Numbered from the stretch's first letter, positions 17,230-26,597 are shown. The stretch is DNA of 64,000 nt from Hymenobacter terrestris (GCF_013377905.1 NZ_JABKAV010000017.1:1-64000), one strand, 5' to 3'. Made by a program: numbers and translations. Notes: generated by a model not told the origin, from the letters alone.

Positions 17230-19767
17230 ATGAGTTCTCCCTACCACAAAATCCTTCCGGTAGCCGCCCTGGCCTTTACGCTGGGCACGGCACCGCTTAC
17301 TACCGCCCTCGGCCAGGTAGCCGCTCCAGCCGCTGCCGCCAGCACGGCCGATGAGCCCCAGCGCTACACGTTGGGCGGCATCACCATCAGCGGCGCCCGC
17401 TACCTCGATCCTAATACCCTTATCGGCCTTTCGGGGTTGAAAGTGGGTGACCCCATCACAATTCCGGGTGAGGAAATCGGTCGGGCTATCCGCAAGCTCT
17501 GGGACCAGGGAATTCTGGGCGACGTAAGTGTGAGCATTGCCCGCGTGGAAAGCGGGCGTGTGTTTCTGGATTTTAACCTCAAGGAGCGCCCCCGCCTGTC
17601 GAAATTTGTATTCGAGGGCATTAGCAAAGGCCAGGGAGAAGAACTGAGAAACAAGATCAAGCTCATCCGCGGTAAGGTGGTCACTGATGCGCTGCTGAGC
17701 AATACTCGTGCTCAAGTGCGCAAGTTTTACACCAACAAGGGGTTTCTCGACGCCAAGGTGAATATTGTGCAGCGGCCCGACTCGTCGCTGTCGAACAGCG
17801 TGGTGCTGGCCATTAACGTGGAAAAGGGCTCCAAAGTCAAAATTGAAGAAATTGATTTCTTGGGTAACACGGCTTTCACTGATGGCAAGCTGAAAGGGAA
17901 GTTCAAGAAAACCAAGGAGAAGAAATTTCCCAAGTTCTTTAACTCGGGCAAGTATCAGGCAAAGGAATTTGCGGACGATAAACAGCTGCTGCTCGATTTC
18001 TACAACGCGCAGGGCTACCGCGACGCAACTATCGTGTCGGACTCGCTGACCCGGGTAGATGACGGGCTAAAGCTGACCGTAAGGGTAGATGAGGGGCCGA
18101 AGTATTACTTCCGCAACATCAGCTGGAACGGCAACTACCTCTACGACGACAAGACGCTGGCCTCGGTGTTGGGCATTAAGGAGGGCAGCGTGTACAGCAA
18201 GGAAACGCTTGATAAGCGCCTCAACTACAACCCTACCGGCCAGGATGTAACGTCGCTTTATATGAACGACGGCTACCTGTTCTTTAACATCGAGCCGGTT
18301 GAAACACGCGTGGATGGCGACTCTATCGACATCGAGATGCGCGTCTCGGAAGGCGTGCAGGCGCGGGTGAAAGAGGTGCGGATTGCGGGTAACACCAAAA
18401 CCTCCGACCACGTGGTGCGCCGGACGCTTTACACCCTACCCGGCGACAAGTTCAGCCGCGAAAACCTGATTCGTAGCCAGCGCGAGTTGGCTACGCTGGG
18501 CTACTTCGACCCCGAGAAAATTGGTCTCAACCCGGTGCCTAACCAAGCCGACGGTACCGTGGACATCAATTATACAGTGGAGGAAAAGCCTTCCGACCAG
18601 ATTACACTTTCGGGTGGCTGGGGCGGTTACGCGGGCTTTATCGGTACAGTGGGCCTGGTATTTAACAACTTCTCACTACGCAAGGCTGCTACCTTGAAAA
18701 ACTGGACGCCTGTGCCATCGGGCGACGGCCAGCGCCTGTCGTTGAACGTGCAGGCCAACGGCCCCCAGTACCAGGCCTACTCGTTCTCGTTTACCGAGCC
18801 CTGGCTGGGTGGGCGTAAGCCTAACTCGCTGTCGGTAAGCCTGACTAAAACGATTCTGCGCAACGGCAGCAGCTTCGATGCCAATGCGGGGTCGCTCAAG
18901 ACTAACGGTGCCAGTTTGGCACTGGGGCGCCGCCTACGCTGGCCCGACGACTACTTTACGCTCACCAACGGACTGTCGATAACGCAATATAAGCTTGACC
19001 GCTACGGCGATATTGGTGGAGGCTTTTTCCCAACTGGTTCGGGCAACGCTACCAATATTACGCTCAACACTACGCTCTCGCGCAACAGCATCGATAACCC
19101 GACCTTTACGCGGCGTGGCTCCTCGCTGTCTTTGAGCCTGAGCCTGACGCCGCCATATTCGGTGTTTCCAGGGTCGCACCCAGACGTAATCGAGTGGGTG
19201 GAGTTCCATAAGTGGATGTTCGATGCCTCGTGGTTTACGCCTATTGTGGGTAAGCTGGTGCTTAATACCCGGGCGCACTTTGGCTTTATCGGGACGTATA
19301 ATTCGGGCCGGCAAATCGGGCCTTTTGAGCGGTTTAAGATGGGTGGCGCTGGTCTGGGCTTTGGTGGACAGGCCAATTTTATTGCCGGTACTGAGTTTAT
19401 TGGTTTGCGAGGCTACGCCGACCCCAACGAGGCAAGTGCCATCCCAACAGCTCGCTCTAACTCGGCGGGCGGGGTTGTGTACAATAAGTTCGTAATGGAA
19501 ATGCGTTATCCGGTCAGCCTAAACCCAGCGGCCACGGTATACGTGCTTGGCTTCGCCGAAGCGGGCAACTCGTTCGATAACTACACCAACTACAACCCCT
19601 ACAAGCTGTATCGCTCGGCAGGCGTGGGGGCCCGCGTTTTCATGTCGGCATTCGGTTTGCTAGGCTTTGATTACGGCTGGGGCTTCGACCAGGTGCCGCG
19701 TGTAGCCGGCGGTTCGGCGCAGAAGAGCGGTATTTTCCACTTCATCATCGGCCAGCAGATTCGGTAG
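17230..19767 (+). CDS. bamA: Outer-membrane protein assembly factor BamA
   Basis: BamA is the central Omp85 component that folds beta-barrel proteins into the outer membrane. The 845-residue product has an N-terminal export signal, five POTRA domains (about residues 45-470; for example ISGARYLDPNTLIGLSGLKVGDPI, IDFLGNTAFTDGKLK and VRIAGNTKTSDHVVRRTL) and a 16-strand-type barrel. The barrel includes FKMGGAGLGFGG and the IGLRGYADPNE loop (the VRGF/Y-type motif of Omp85 proteins), and ends FHFIIGQQIR. It is flanked by uppS and by two OmpH/Skp chaperone genes, matching its role in barrel delivery. Confidence 0.97.
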   Translation: MSSPYHKILPVAALAFTLGTAPLTTALGQVAAPAAAASTADEPQRYTLGGITISGARYLDPNTLIGLSGLKVGDPITIPGEEIGRAIRKLWDQGILGDVSVSIARVESGRVFLDFNLKERPRLSKFVFEGISKGQGEELRNKIKLIRGKVVTDALLSNTRAQVRKFYTNKGFLDAKVNIVQRPDSSLSNSVVLAINVEKGSKVKIEEIDFLGNTAFTDGKLKGKFKKTKEKKFPKFFNSGKYQAKEFADDKQLLLDFYNAQGYRDATIVSDSLTRVDDGLKLTVRVDEGPKYYFRNISWNGNYLYDDKTLASVLGIKEGSVYSKETLDKRLNYNPTGQDVTSLYMNDGYLFFNIEPVETRVDGDSIDIEMRVSEGVQARVKEVRIAGNTKTSDHVVRRTLYTLPGDKFSRENLIRSQRELATLGYFDPEKIGLNPVPNQADGTVDINYTVEEKPSDQITLSGGWGGYAGFIGTVGLVFNNFSLRKAATLKNWTPVPSGDGQRLSLNVQANGPQYQAYSFSFTEPWLGGRKPNSLSVSLTKTILRNGSSFDANAGSLKTNGASLALGRRLRWPDDYFTLTNGLSITQYKLDRYGDIGGGFFPTGSGNATNITLNTTLSRNSIDNPTFTRRGSSLSLSLSLTPPYSVFPGSHPDVIEWVEFHKWMFDASWFTPIVGKLVLNTRAHFGFIGTYNSGRQIGPFERFKMGGAGLGFGGQANFIAGTEFIGLRGYADPNEASAIPTARSNSAGGVVYNKFVMEMRYPVSLNPAATVYVLGFAEAGNSFDNYTNYNPYKLYRSAGVGARVFMSAFGLLGFDYGWGFDQVPRVAGGSAQKSGIFHFIIGQQIR

Positions 19768-19771
19768 CGCC

Positions 19772-19802
19772 AATGGTGAGCGGGCCGGGGCCACCATTTT
19801 TT
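19772..19802 (+). terminator. Hairpin with U-run after bamA
   Basis: Seven-base arms AATGGTG and CACCATT flank a GC-rich loop and run into six T residues, just before the first OmpH gene at 19810. It could be a weak terminator or attenuator between bamA and the chaperone genes. Confidence 0.5.
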
Positions 19803-19809
19803 CAACAAC

Positions 19810-20493
19810 ATGAACCACTTAATTTTCCGCGTTTCGGCCGCTTTGGCCCTGTTGTTGGTACTGTTGGGTGCTTCTAGGGCGCAGGCCCAGAAGTTTGGCT
19901 ACGTCGATTCCGAGTTTGTTCTGGGTAAGCTGCCGGCGTATGCGCAGGCGCAACAGGAACTGAATACCCAGGCCGCTAACTGGCAGAAAGACTTAGAGAA
20001 TCAGAAAGCGGAACTAGATAAGCTGCTTCGGAATTATCAGGCCGAAGAAGTCGTTCTGACGGAGTCCATGAAGAAAAAGCGCCAAGACGAAATTCTGGCG
20101 AAAGAGCAGGACATCAAAACCAACACCAACAAAATATTTGGCTTTGAAGGCCAGTTGTTCCGCAAACGGCAGGAACTAACCAAACCGGTACAGGATGTAG
20201 TATTTGAGGCTATTGAGAAGGTGGCCAAGAAGAAGCAGTTGGCTATCGTTTTCGATAAATCCGGCGACCTTACCATGCTCTACACCAATCCCGTTCACGA
20301 TTACACTGAATTCGTGATCGAGGAGTTGGGTTTGGCTTCGCCCGATGCCAACCAGCCGGGCCAGAAGGGTCCGGTGAAATCCATTACGCCGCCCACCACC
20401 CCAGCCGGCGAGGCCCCTACGGCCGACACCGACGAACCGGCTCCGCGCCAGCCTGCTGCCCGCTCTGTGCGGCCAGCCAGCCGAAAAAAGTAA
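19810..20493 (+). CDS. OmpH/Skp family periplasmic chaperone
   Basis: A 227-residue secreted protein: signal peptide ending ASRAQAQ, then KFGYVDSEFVLGKLPAYAQAQQEL, the OmpH/Skp start, and a long charged helical region (about residues 50-135, coiled coil) that forms the grasping tentacles of Skp. Skp carries unfolded outer-membrane proteins across the periplasm to BamA, which is encoded immediately upstream. The C-terminal tail of about 60 residues is rich in Pro, Ala and Arg (PPTTPAGEAPTADTDEPAPR) and is probably disordered. The second chaperone gene follows after 34 bases. Confidence 0.92.
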   Translation: MNHLIFRVSAALALLLVLLGASRAQAQKFGYVDSEFVLGKLPAYAQAQQELNTQAANWQKDLENQKAELDKLLRNYQAEEVVLTESMKKKRQDEILAKEQDIKTNTNKIFGFEGQLFRKRQELTKPVQDVVFEAIEKVAKKKQLAIVFDKSGDLTMLYTNPVHDYTEFVIEELGLASPDANQPGQKGPVKSITPPTTPAGEAPTADTDEPAPRQPAARSVRPASRKK

Positions 20494-20530
20494 CTTTGTA
20501 TATTCAACTTTCTGACTTTTTCCTTTTTTG

Positions 20531-21166
20531 ATGACGACTACCATGAACAAAATCCGCGTTGCTCTGGCTATTGCCGCTCTTACCCTCACTACTGCTACTG
20601 CCTCAATGGCCCAAGCGCCGCTGAAAATCGGCTACACCAGCGTGGAGTATGTGCTGAGCCAGATGCCCGAAAGCAAGCAGATTGAGTCGCAGCTGAAAGA
20701 CTATAGCACCCAGCTCAAAAACCAGCTCGACACCAAATACGCCGAGTACCAAACTAAGGGCGAAGCCTTCCAGAAAGGCGCTGCTACCATGCCTGACCCC
20801 GTGCGGGCCGACAAGCAGAAGGAGTTGCAGAACCTACAGCAATCGATTCAGGAGTTCCAGCAGAGCGCCGAAACGTCGTTGCAGCAGAAGCAGCAGGCCT
20901 TGCTTAAGCCTGCTCTCGACAAGCTCCAGCAGACTATTGATGCCGTAGCGAATGAAAACGGCTTCACGTACGTGCTCAACTCCGATGGTGCCAGCCCAGT
21001 ACTGCTGCATGGCCCTAAGGAGGGTGACATTTCGGACTTGGTACTGAAGAAAATGGGTATTACGCCCGGTGCTGCCAGTGCTGCCAAGGTAACCACGCCA
21101 GCTGCTCCAGCCGCTTCGGCCGTGCCCGCCGCCGCTACCAAAACCAAAACTAAAACCAAGAAGTAA
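20531..21166 (+). CDS. OmpH/Skp family periplasmic chaperone (second copy)
   Basis: About 211 residues. After a signal peptide ending TASMAQAP comes KIGYTSVEYVLSQMPESKQIES, the same OmpH opening as the previous gene, then a charged coiled-coil stretch (about residues 60-135) and a tail of Ala, Pro and Lys-Thr repeats ending KTKTKTKK. The tandem pair probably arose by duplication; the two differ in tail and overall sequence, so they may serve different substrates. ATG codons at 20531 and 20543 are both possible starts (the second gives a cleaner leader); a TTG at 20528 is less likely. Confidence 0.92.
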   Translation: MTTTMNKIRVALAIAALTLTTATASMAQAPLKIGYTSVEYVLSQMPESKQIESQLKDYSTQLKNQLDTKYAEYQTKGEAFQKGAATMPDPVRADKQKELQNLQQSIQEFQQSAETSLQQKQQALLKPALDKLQQTIDAVANENGFTYVLNSDGASPVLLHGPKEGDISDLVLKKMGITPGAASAAKVTTPAAPAASAVPAAATKTKTKTKK

Positions 21167-21200
21167 GCGCCCCAGCGCGTTACCTTACGGCTTTACCGGC

Positions 21201-21226
21201 GCAGCCGGGGCTTCCGCCCCGGCTGC
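21201..21226 (+). terminator. GC-rich hairpin after the chaperone pair
   Basis: Perfect 11-base arms (GCAGCCGGGGC and GCCCCGGCTGC) close a TTCC tetraloop. The trailing sequence has few T residues, so it is a strong hairpin with only moderate terminator character. Confidence 0.55.
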
Positions 21227-21291
21227 TGCTGTTTGTTAATACGTCGCGCCCACGTTACGGGCGCACTCCAGACCACCGATTTTTCCGTTAT

Positions 21292-22410
21292 ATGGCAGAA
21301 CTGGATCAAGAATTCCCTTCACCTCACACGCATGGGGCTGCGTCCGATGAACTCCATGCTGGGGAATTAGCCGATGATGAGGGTGACGATAGTGAAGGGG
21401 GCGACGAACTATACGAGCATCACCGCATCCAGGCTAATCGCAAGCAGGAGCTACTGCGGCTGGATAAGTTCCTGCTCCTGCGCATCCCCAAAACCTCGCG
21501 CACCCGCATTCAGAATGCTATTCTGGCTGGCGCGGTGCAGGTCAATAGCCAAGCGGTGAAGTCCAACTACCGCGTTAAGCCCCTCGATATTATCACGGTA
21601 ACGCTGCCGGAGCCTCCCCGTGAGTTCAAGGTGATGCCCGAGCCCATGGACCTCGATATTCGTTATGAGGACCCAGAACTGCTGCTGGTGAATAAGCCGG
21701 CCGGACTGGTAGTACATCCAGCTTTTGGCCACTGGCAGGGTACACTGGTAAACGGACTGGCGCACCACTTAGCTAATCTGCCTACCGGCCGCAATGGCGA
21801 AGTACGCCCTGGCCTTGTGCACCGTATCGATAAAGACACGTCGGGGCTGCTGGTTATCGGCAAGTCGGAGTACGCCATGACTTACCTATCAAACCAGTTT
21901 TTCCACCATACCATCGAGCGTACCTATCTGGCCTTGGTGTGGGGCGTGCCCGCCGAGGCGCAGGGTACCATCAGCACCAACATCGGCCGCAGCATCAAGG
22001 ACCGCAAGGTGCAAGCTGTATTTCCGTTTGAGGGGGAGTACGGCCGCACGGCGGTTACGCACTACAAAGTGCTGCAAGCCTTTGGGCAGGTGGCGCTGGT
22101 GCAGTGCAACCTTGAAACCGGCCGCACCCACCAAATTCGGGTACACATGAAGCACATTGGCCATCCGCTGTTCGGCGACGCTACTTATGGCGGCGACCGG
22201 GTGGTATATGGGCAGCGTACGGGGGCCTACAAGGCCTTTGCCGAGAAGGCGCTTGCCTTGCTTCCCCGGCAGGCCCTGCACGCCAAATCTCTGGGTTTCG
22301 AGCATCCCATCAGCCGCGAGTTCATGCAATTCGAAGCCGAGCTACCAGCCGATTTTGCAGATGTGCTGAAAATGTGGGAGGAGCACGCCGCCGCACCGGC
22401 CCCCAGCTAA
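21292..22410 (+). CDS. RluD-family pseudouridine synthase
   Basis: This enzyme isomerises uridines in RNA, most likely in 23S rRNA, as RluD does in E. coli. The 372-residue protein has an acidic N-terminal extension (about residues 1-50), an S4 RNA-binding domain (about 53-105: LRLDKFLLLRIPKTSRTRIQNAI) and a catalytic domain with the nucleophile Asp180 in VHRIDKDTSGLL. Later motifs RTYLALVWG and GRTHQIRVHMKHIGHPLFGD are typical of the RluA/RluD group. The family is certain; the target uridines are inferred. A strong bidirectional terminator follows. Confidence 0.94.
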   Translation: MAELDQEFPSPHTHGAASDELHAGELADDEGDDSEGGDELYEHHRIQANRKQELLRLDKFLLLRIPKTSRTRIQNAILAGAVQVNSQAVKSNYRVKPLDIITVTLPEPPREFKVMPEPMDLDIRYEDPELLLVNKPAGLVVHPAFGHWQGTLVNGLAHHLANLPTGRNGEVRPGLVHRIDKDTSGLLVIGKSEYAMTYLSNQFFHHTIERTYLALVWGVPAEAQGTISTNIGRSIKDRKVQAVFPFEGEYGRTAVTHYKVLQAFGQVALVQCNLETGRTHQIRVHMKHIGHPLFGDATYGGDRVVYGQRTGAYKAFAEKALALLPRQALHAKSLGFEHPISREFMQFEAELPADFADVLKMWEEHAAAPAPS

Positions 22411-22425
22411 CGGAGTTTTCAGCAA

Positions 22426-22470
22426 AGCACAAAAAAAGCCCACTACCGAAGTAGCGGGCTTTTTTGTGCT
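22426..22470. terminator. Bidirectional terminator between convergent genes
   Basis: A 45-base near-perfect palindrome: AGCCCaCTAC, loop CGAA, GTAGcGGGCT, flanked by A7 on one side and T6 on the other, so it can work for the RluD-like gene (plus) and the TPR gene (minus). Confidence 0.9.
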
Positions 22471-22494
22471 TGATAGGACAGCCTGTTGCTAGCC

Positions 22495-24114
22495 CTACTT
22501 CCGGCGAGCCGGAGCCTTAGCGGGCTTAGTGATGGCATCAATAGCCGTCTGGGCCTGCTCATCGGCGGGGTTCAGCGTCAGGGCCTGCTGCCAGTAGGGC
22601 AGGGAGGCAGTCTTATCTCCCTTCTGGTAGTAGTAGTAGCCCAGATACTTGTTGGCTTCTACGAGGCCCGACTTGTAGCTTTCGGGTTTGTCAGAGGCAG
22701 TAGCCATCTTGATGTACTCCTCATAGTAAGGCTTGGCTAAGCCCTTCTTCGAGTCTGGGTCAAGGTTGGCATTAGCGCGGGCGCGCATCTGGTATCCGGG
22801 TACGTACTCGGGGCGCTCTTTCAGCAAGGCACCGTAGAGGCTGTCGGCGGGCATGTACTGCTCGTTCTGCTCGTAAGCCCGGGCAAGATAAACTTTGTCA
22901 GTCAGCTCTCCACCGTTGTTCTCCTGCATCATCTTTCGGTAGGTCGAGATGGCCTTGGGATAGTCTTTAGCAGAGAGGTAGGCCTTGGCCAACTCCTTGC
23001 GCAGCTCGGTTGCCTTTTTGGGGTCGGCCTTGATAGCGGCATCAACCAGCGCAGCACCTTCGGCTGTTTTACCGCTCTTGATCAGCATCTTGCCGTAGTA
23101 CACGTTGTCGTCGGCAATCAGCTTATCCTGCGCCTTGGCTACAGTCATATACTGCTGCATGGCGGTCATCGCCTCATCGTTCTTTCCCATCTCGTACAAC
23201 GAGTATGCTCTGATGCGGTTCATGGCGAGGTTGTCCGGGTCGGCGGCCAACACCTTGTCAATTTCCACCATGGCCTCAGGATACTTCTGGGTCAGGTACA
23301 GGAAGGCCGCGTTCTTAGCCGTAGTTTCGGTCGAATTCTCGGCCAGGGCGGTGTATTTCTGGAACTGAGCCAGTGCGTCGTCGTAGCGGCCGGCGAAGTA
23401 ATAGGTTTCGGCCAGCGCGTTGTAGGCCGGCGCATAGTTTGCATCGATGCTGATGGCCTTCTCGAAGTTCTCCTTGGCGCGGTTGTAGTCGCGGGAGCGT
23501 AACGCCAGCTGTCCGCGTCGTACGTAAGCCTGCACGTTGTTCGGCTCGCCGGTGTTGGCGCGCTCGTAGCTATTCATGGCCTCGCCGCCACCCGTCTCGA
23601 TCTTCTGGTACAAGTCGCCGCGGGCAATCATGAGGGCCGCATCGTCTTTGCCGGTCTTGGCAGCGAATTTCTCGCCTTCTTTCACGTACTCCAGCGCCTT
23701 GCTGACATCCTTGGTACCCGATTCGGCATATGCCTGGGCAATCATGGTGAATACGCTCAGGTCTTTGCCCTTCGAGGCCTTTACGGCTTCGTCGAACTTG
23801 GACTGCGCCTCGGTGGCGTTGCCTTTAGCCAGCGCGGCACGGCCGGCGGCTATCATCGTCATCGGTTCCTTTTTGTCGTAGCTGACACGGCTGAAGTAGT
23901 ACGCAGCCGAATCGGGCATTTCACGCATCTGGTACAGGCGGCCCAACTGGAACGAGGTTTCATTGGACTGGCCCTGCCGAAGAAGCGTAGACCGGGCTTC
24001 ATTGTAGCGCTCCATTTGCAGCGCCTTGTCCACGGCCGTGTTCTGGGCCAGGGCGGCAGTGCCGGAAACAGATAAAGCAGCGAGGAGTGTGAGCTTCCAG
24101 GGCTTAATGTTCAT
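22495..24114 (-). CDS. Exported TPR-repeat protein
   Basis: A 539-residue protein with a signal peptide (NIKPWKLTLLAALSVSGTAALA) followed by about 12 tetratricopeptide-type helical pairs over nearly the whole length; a clear unit is ANYAPAYNALAETYYFAGRYDDALAQF. The C terminus is short and basic (KPAKAPARRK). It lies at the end of the exbB-exbD-exbD-tonB-tonB-small membrane protein-PstS-like series on the same strand, 33 bases after the PstS-like gene. TPR proteins of this kind usually act as periplasmic scaffolds; a partnership with the TonB machinery is inferred from position only. Confidence 0.85.
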   Translation of the reverse strand: MNIKPWKLTLLAALSVSGTAALAQNTAVDKALQMERYNEARSTLLRQGQSNETSFQLGRLYQMREMPDSAAYYFSRVSYDKKEPMTMIAAGRAALAKGNATEAQSKFDEAVKASKGKDLSVFTMIAQAYAESGTKDVSKALEYVKEGEKFAAKTGKDDAALMIARGDLYQKIETGGGEAMNSYERANTGEPNNVQAYVRRGQLALRSRDYNRAKENFEKAISIDANYAPAYNALAETYYFAGRYDDALAQFQKYTALAENSTETTAKNAAFLYLTQKYPEAMVEIDKVLAADPDNLAMNRIRAYSLYEMGKNDEAMTAMQQYMTVAKAQDKLIADDNVYYGKMLIKSGKTAEGAALVDAAIKADPKKATELRKELAKAYLSAKDYPKAISTYRKMMQENNGGELTDKVYLARAYEQNEQYMPADSLYGALLKERPEYVPGYQMRARANANLDPDSKKGLAKPYYEEYIKMATASDKPESYKSGLVEANKYLGYYYYQKGDKTASLPYWQQALTLNPADEQAQTAIDAITKPAKAPARRK

Positions 24115-24147
24115 AAGAGAAAGGTTTGGTGTAGAGTAAGGAAAAAA

Positions 24148-25104
24148 TCAGTTCGATTTCACGTCAATGATACGAACCTGGCCGGTGGCGGGCATCAAAC
24201 CGGACTTGAGCATGATGAGCTGGCCCTTATTGCCTGCCACAAACGATGCAAAACCGGTGCCAAGACCGGCCCGGGCCTCGCGGCTGATGACATACAGCTC
24301 ACGCCGAAGCGGATACGTTTTCTGAGCCAGGTAGGCCTGGTAGGGCTGCACGTAGTCGTCGGGGCTGTTATTACTGGCTTTAGCGCTGATGCCCGCTACA
24401 CGCACGCGTCCAAGTAGCTTTTGCACCCCCTTATCATCACGGTCCGAAATCCAGTTCACGCCAATTACGCCAATAGCATTCGGATGACTCGCAACGTAAT
24501 CCAGTAGGGCCGGGTTCGACTCGGAGGCAAAAATACCTTTGGCCAATGCCGTTCCGCGGGTGATGGAATCCTGCACAAAGCGGGCGGTGCTGGAGTTATT
24601 GTTGTCGAAAACAGCTGTAATCTCGCCCTTTTTGTTGCCGGGGCTCAACTGGTTCCACTGCGTAAGCTGGCCCGTAAAAATACCGCGCAACTGGGCCGTC
24701 GTCAACAACGAATCGGGGTTACTGGGGTGCAGGATGATGGCGACGCCATCAACTCCAATCCGGATGGCGCGGGGCTCTATCTGAATGCTTTTGAAGCGGG
24801 CTAACTCGGCTTCCGTCAATTGGCGCGATACTACGGCCAGCCGCACGCTGTCGTCCAGAAAAGCCTGCATTACGTCGCGCTCGGGTTGGTAAACGGCCTG
24901 TAGGCGAGCATCCGGATACAGTTTCTGAAAGGTATCGACCTCCGACTTAATGATGGGGGCAAACGTCTCATCTACCCCGATGCGGATGGTTCCGCTGGTA
25001 GGCGTGTCGAGCACTGCCGTCGACTTGGTGTCGCCATTGCAGCCTGCCAGGCCCATTACCCCGAGCAAACCGGCCGTCAGGCCCGTAAGAATGCTATGCT
25101 TCAT
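24148..25104 (-). CDS. PstS-like phosphate-binding lipoprotein
   Basis: A 318-residue lipoprotein: lipobox LAGC near residue 20, then a type-II periplasmic binding fold. The opening SGTIRIGVDETFAPII, the segment NNSSTARF, and the hinge regions are those of the PstS/PBP-like-2 family that binds phosphate in ABC uptake. No pstC, pstA, pstB or phoU is near; instead the gene follows TonB genes, so it may act as a sensor or as the periplasmic partner of a TonB-linked system. The open frame extends upstream to 25200, but the ATG at 25104 directly precedes the lipoprotein signal. It overlaps the previous small gene by 11 bases. Confidence 0.85.
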   Translation of the reverse strand: MKHSILTGLTAGLLGVMGLAGCNGDTKSTAVLDTPTSGTIRIGVDETFAPIIKSEVDTFQKLYPDARLQAVYQPERDVMQAFLDDSVRLAVVSRQLTEAELARFKSIQIEPRAIRIGVDGVAIILHPSNPDSLLTTAQLRGIFTGQLTQWNQLSPGNKKGEITAVFDNNNSSTARFVQDSITRGTALAKGIFASESNPALLDYVASHPNAIGVIGVNWISDRDDKGVQKLLGRVRVAGISAKASNNSPDDYVQPYQAYLAQKTYPLRRELYVISREARAGLGTGFASFVAGNKGQLIMLKSGLMPATGQVRIIDVKSN

Positions 25105-25348
25105 GCCGGTTCTTTTTGAAGTACTGTTGGTAGGTGCGAACAAATCTAATGATTCCGTAAAATACGAAGACACCAGCCAACAGTTTGCGGGCCGTTTCAT
25201 CGAGGCGAAGCATACCGGCTGGCACCAGCCACAAGCTTACCCCCAACGCCATATACAGCACGGCCATAAACAGGGTAAAGTAACGGATTAAGCCGGGCGA
25301 CTGGCTAGGACGGCCCAGGCGCTCGTGGGTGTGCGGCAGGTTGGACAT
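25094..25348 (-). CDS. Small two-helix membrane protein
   Basis: An 84-residue protein with two predicted membrane helices (about residues 20-40, YFTLFMAVLYMALGVSLWLV, and 52-68, LLAGVFVFYGIIRFV) and a basic C terminus. It overlaps the PstS-like gene by 11 bases, so translation is probably coupled. The preferred start is the ATG at 25348; an upstream open extension to 25516 covers an intergenic hairpin and is not believed. Small membrane proteins of this kind occur at this place in TonB/PstS clusters of Bacteroidota, but no function is known. Confidence 0.75.
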   Translation of the reverse strand: MSNLPHTHERLGRPSQSPGLIRYFTLFMAVLYMALGVSLWLVPAGMLRLDETARKLLAGVFVFYGIIRFVRTYQQYFKKNRHEA

Positions 25349-25457
25349 GATAACTGAGTGAGGCAAAGCAAAAAGACCCGAATAAGGAGTAAACGTAAAA
25401 ATAAGCGCTTTTTGTTCGGCTGCCAGCTGCTGATGCACGCCGGTAAGCAGAAACGCA

Positions 25458-25485
25458 GACACCCAACCGGTTATTTCACCAGTTG
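25458..25485. other. Hairpin downstream of the second tonB gene
   Basis: ACCCAACCGGT and ACCAGTTGGGT form 11-base arms (one mismatch) around TTATTTC... bases. It lacks a clear T-run on the minus strand, so it may be an mRNA-processing or weak terminator hairpin. Confidence 0.4.
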
Positions 25486-25540
25486 GGTGCCAACGATAAA
25501 AAAGGCAATAGCGCAAGCTGTCAGCAGCCGGCTACCATGA

Positions 25541-26380
25541 CTATTGGTAAGTAAAGGTAATAGGCAGATTGTAGCGCACCGGCACAGCGCGGTTGTTCTG
25601 GTAGCCGGGCTTCCAGACGGGCATCTGCCGGATAACCCGGATGGCTTCCTCATCGGTTCCATAGCCCAAGCCCTTGAGCACTTCCACATCGGCAATGGAG
25701 CCATCGGTGTTCACGGTGAAAGCAATGTATACCCGGCCGCCAACGCCTGCTCTCAGGGCCGAGGTAGGGTAGCGCAGGTTGCGCTGCAGATACTTCGCCA
25801 GCGCTGCCTGGCCACCGGCAAACTCGGGCATCACTTCCACCGAAACAAAGGGCTTGGTAACGGCCGGAGCCGCCGAATTAGCTGCCGAGTCGTTGCCCGG
25901 TGTGCCGGGGTCGGCTGTGTCGGCAAAACCACCAGTACCGTCGCGGTTGATGTTGCCCAGCGCCACCGGCCCGTTTATGTTTGGAGCGGCCACATCGGGC
26001 TGCTGGGGCTTTTGTGGCTGCGTGTCGTCAACTACAGTGGGCGGCAGGTTTTCGCTGATTTCCGTGCGCAGCGTGATGGTGGCCTGCGAGCTGGGTGGAG
26101 GCGTAACTACCGGCGGTTGCTCGATGGTAGGCGGGGGCAGAATATCGATTACCGGCCCAGTTGCTACAATGGGCGGCACCACAACCACCGCTGGCCATAG
26201 GTAGCTGATACCAAGCGGTAGGGCAATAAGCAGCGCTGCCAACGCCACAGCCAGTGCGACAGCCCGGAAAAGGTGGCGGCCATAGAGTTGACGTAGCGCG
26301 TAGGCCCCGTAGGCTTTGTTGCGGCCCTCGAACACGATGTCGTCGAGAGAGGGTAGAGAAATAGGTGCGTTGGTGGTCAT
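25541..26380 (-). CDS. tonB: TonB family protein (second copy)
   Basis: TonB passes energy from the proton-driven ExbB-ExbD motor to outer-membrane receptors. The 279-residue protein has an N-terminal motif LDDIVFEGRNKAYGAYALR (residues 11-29, also present in the other TonB here), one membrane helix (about 38-60), a Pro-rich region (PPPTIEQPPVVTPPPSS) and the C-terminal TonB domain with YPTSALRAGVGGRVYIAFTV and VRYNLPITFTY. It is separated from the first tonB by a terminator and a 250-base gap, and so may be expressed separately. Confidence 0.93.
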   Translation of the reverse strand: MTTNAPISLPSLDDIVFEGRNKAYGAYALRQLYGRHLFRAVALAVALAALLIALPLGISYLWPAVVVVPPIVATGPVIDILPPPTIEQPPVVTPPPSSQATITLRTEISENLPPTVVDDTQPQKPQQPDVAAPNINGPVALGNINRDGTGGFADTADPGTPGNDSAANSAAPAVTKPFVSVEVMPEFAGGQAALAKYLQRNLRYPTSALRAGVGGRVYIAFTVNTDGSIADVEVLKGLGYGTDEEAIRVIRQMPVWKPGYQNNRAVPVRYNLPITFTYQ

Positions 26381-26561
26381 GGCATATAGGGATTAAGTGA
26401 ACGAAACACGTTAAACTTCCCAAGCCATGCCTACCATCAGTTGCTTCCCACGCGCTGGCTTTCAGATAGTAAACGCCAGTGCTACTACGGGTAGTATGCG
26501 TGCCTACTATATTTTTCGGAACCGATACTTGCAGATCCGACTGGACATAACCGCAAAAGCA

Positions 26562-26597
26562 AAACCCCGAACCAGACAGGTGTCTGATTCGGGGTTT
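26562..26597 (-). terminator. Terminator of the exbB-exbD-exbD-tonB transcript
   Basis: Arms of 17 bases (AAACCCCGAACCAGACA and TGTCTGATTCGGGGTTT, one mismatch) followed on the minus strand by a T-rich stretch. It lies 34 bases after the first tonB stop. Confidence 0.85.

Noticed and set aside
24148..25104. A Pst phosphate ABC operon
   Set aside because: Only the substrate-binding-like lipoprotein is present; no permease, ATPase or PhoU gene is next to it.
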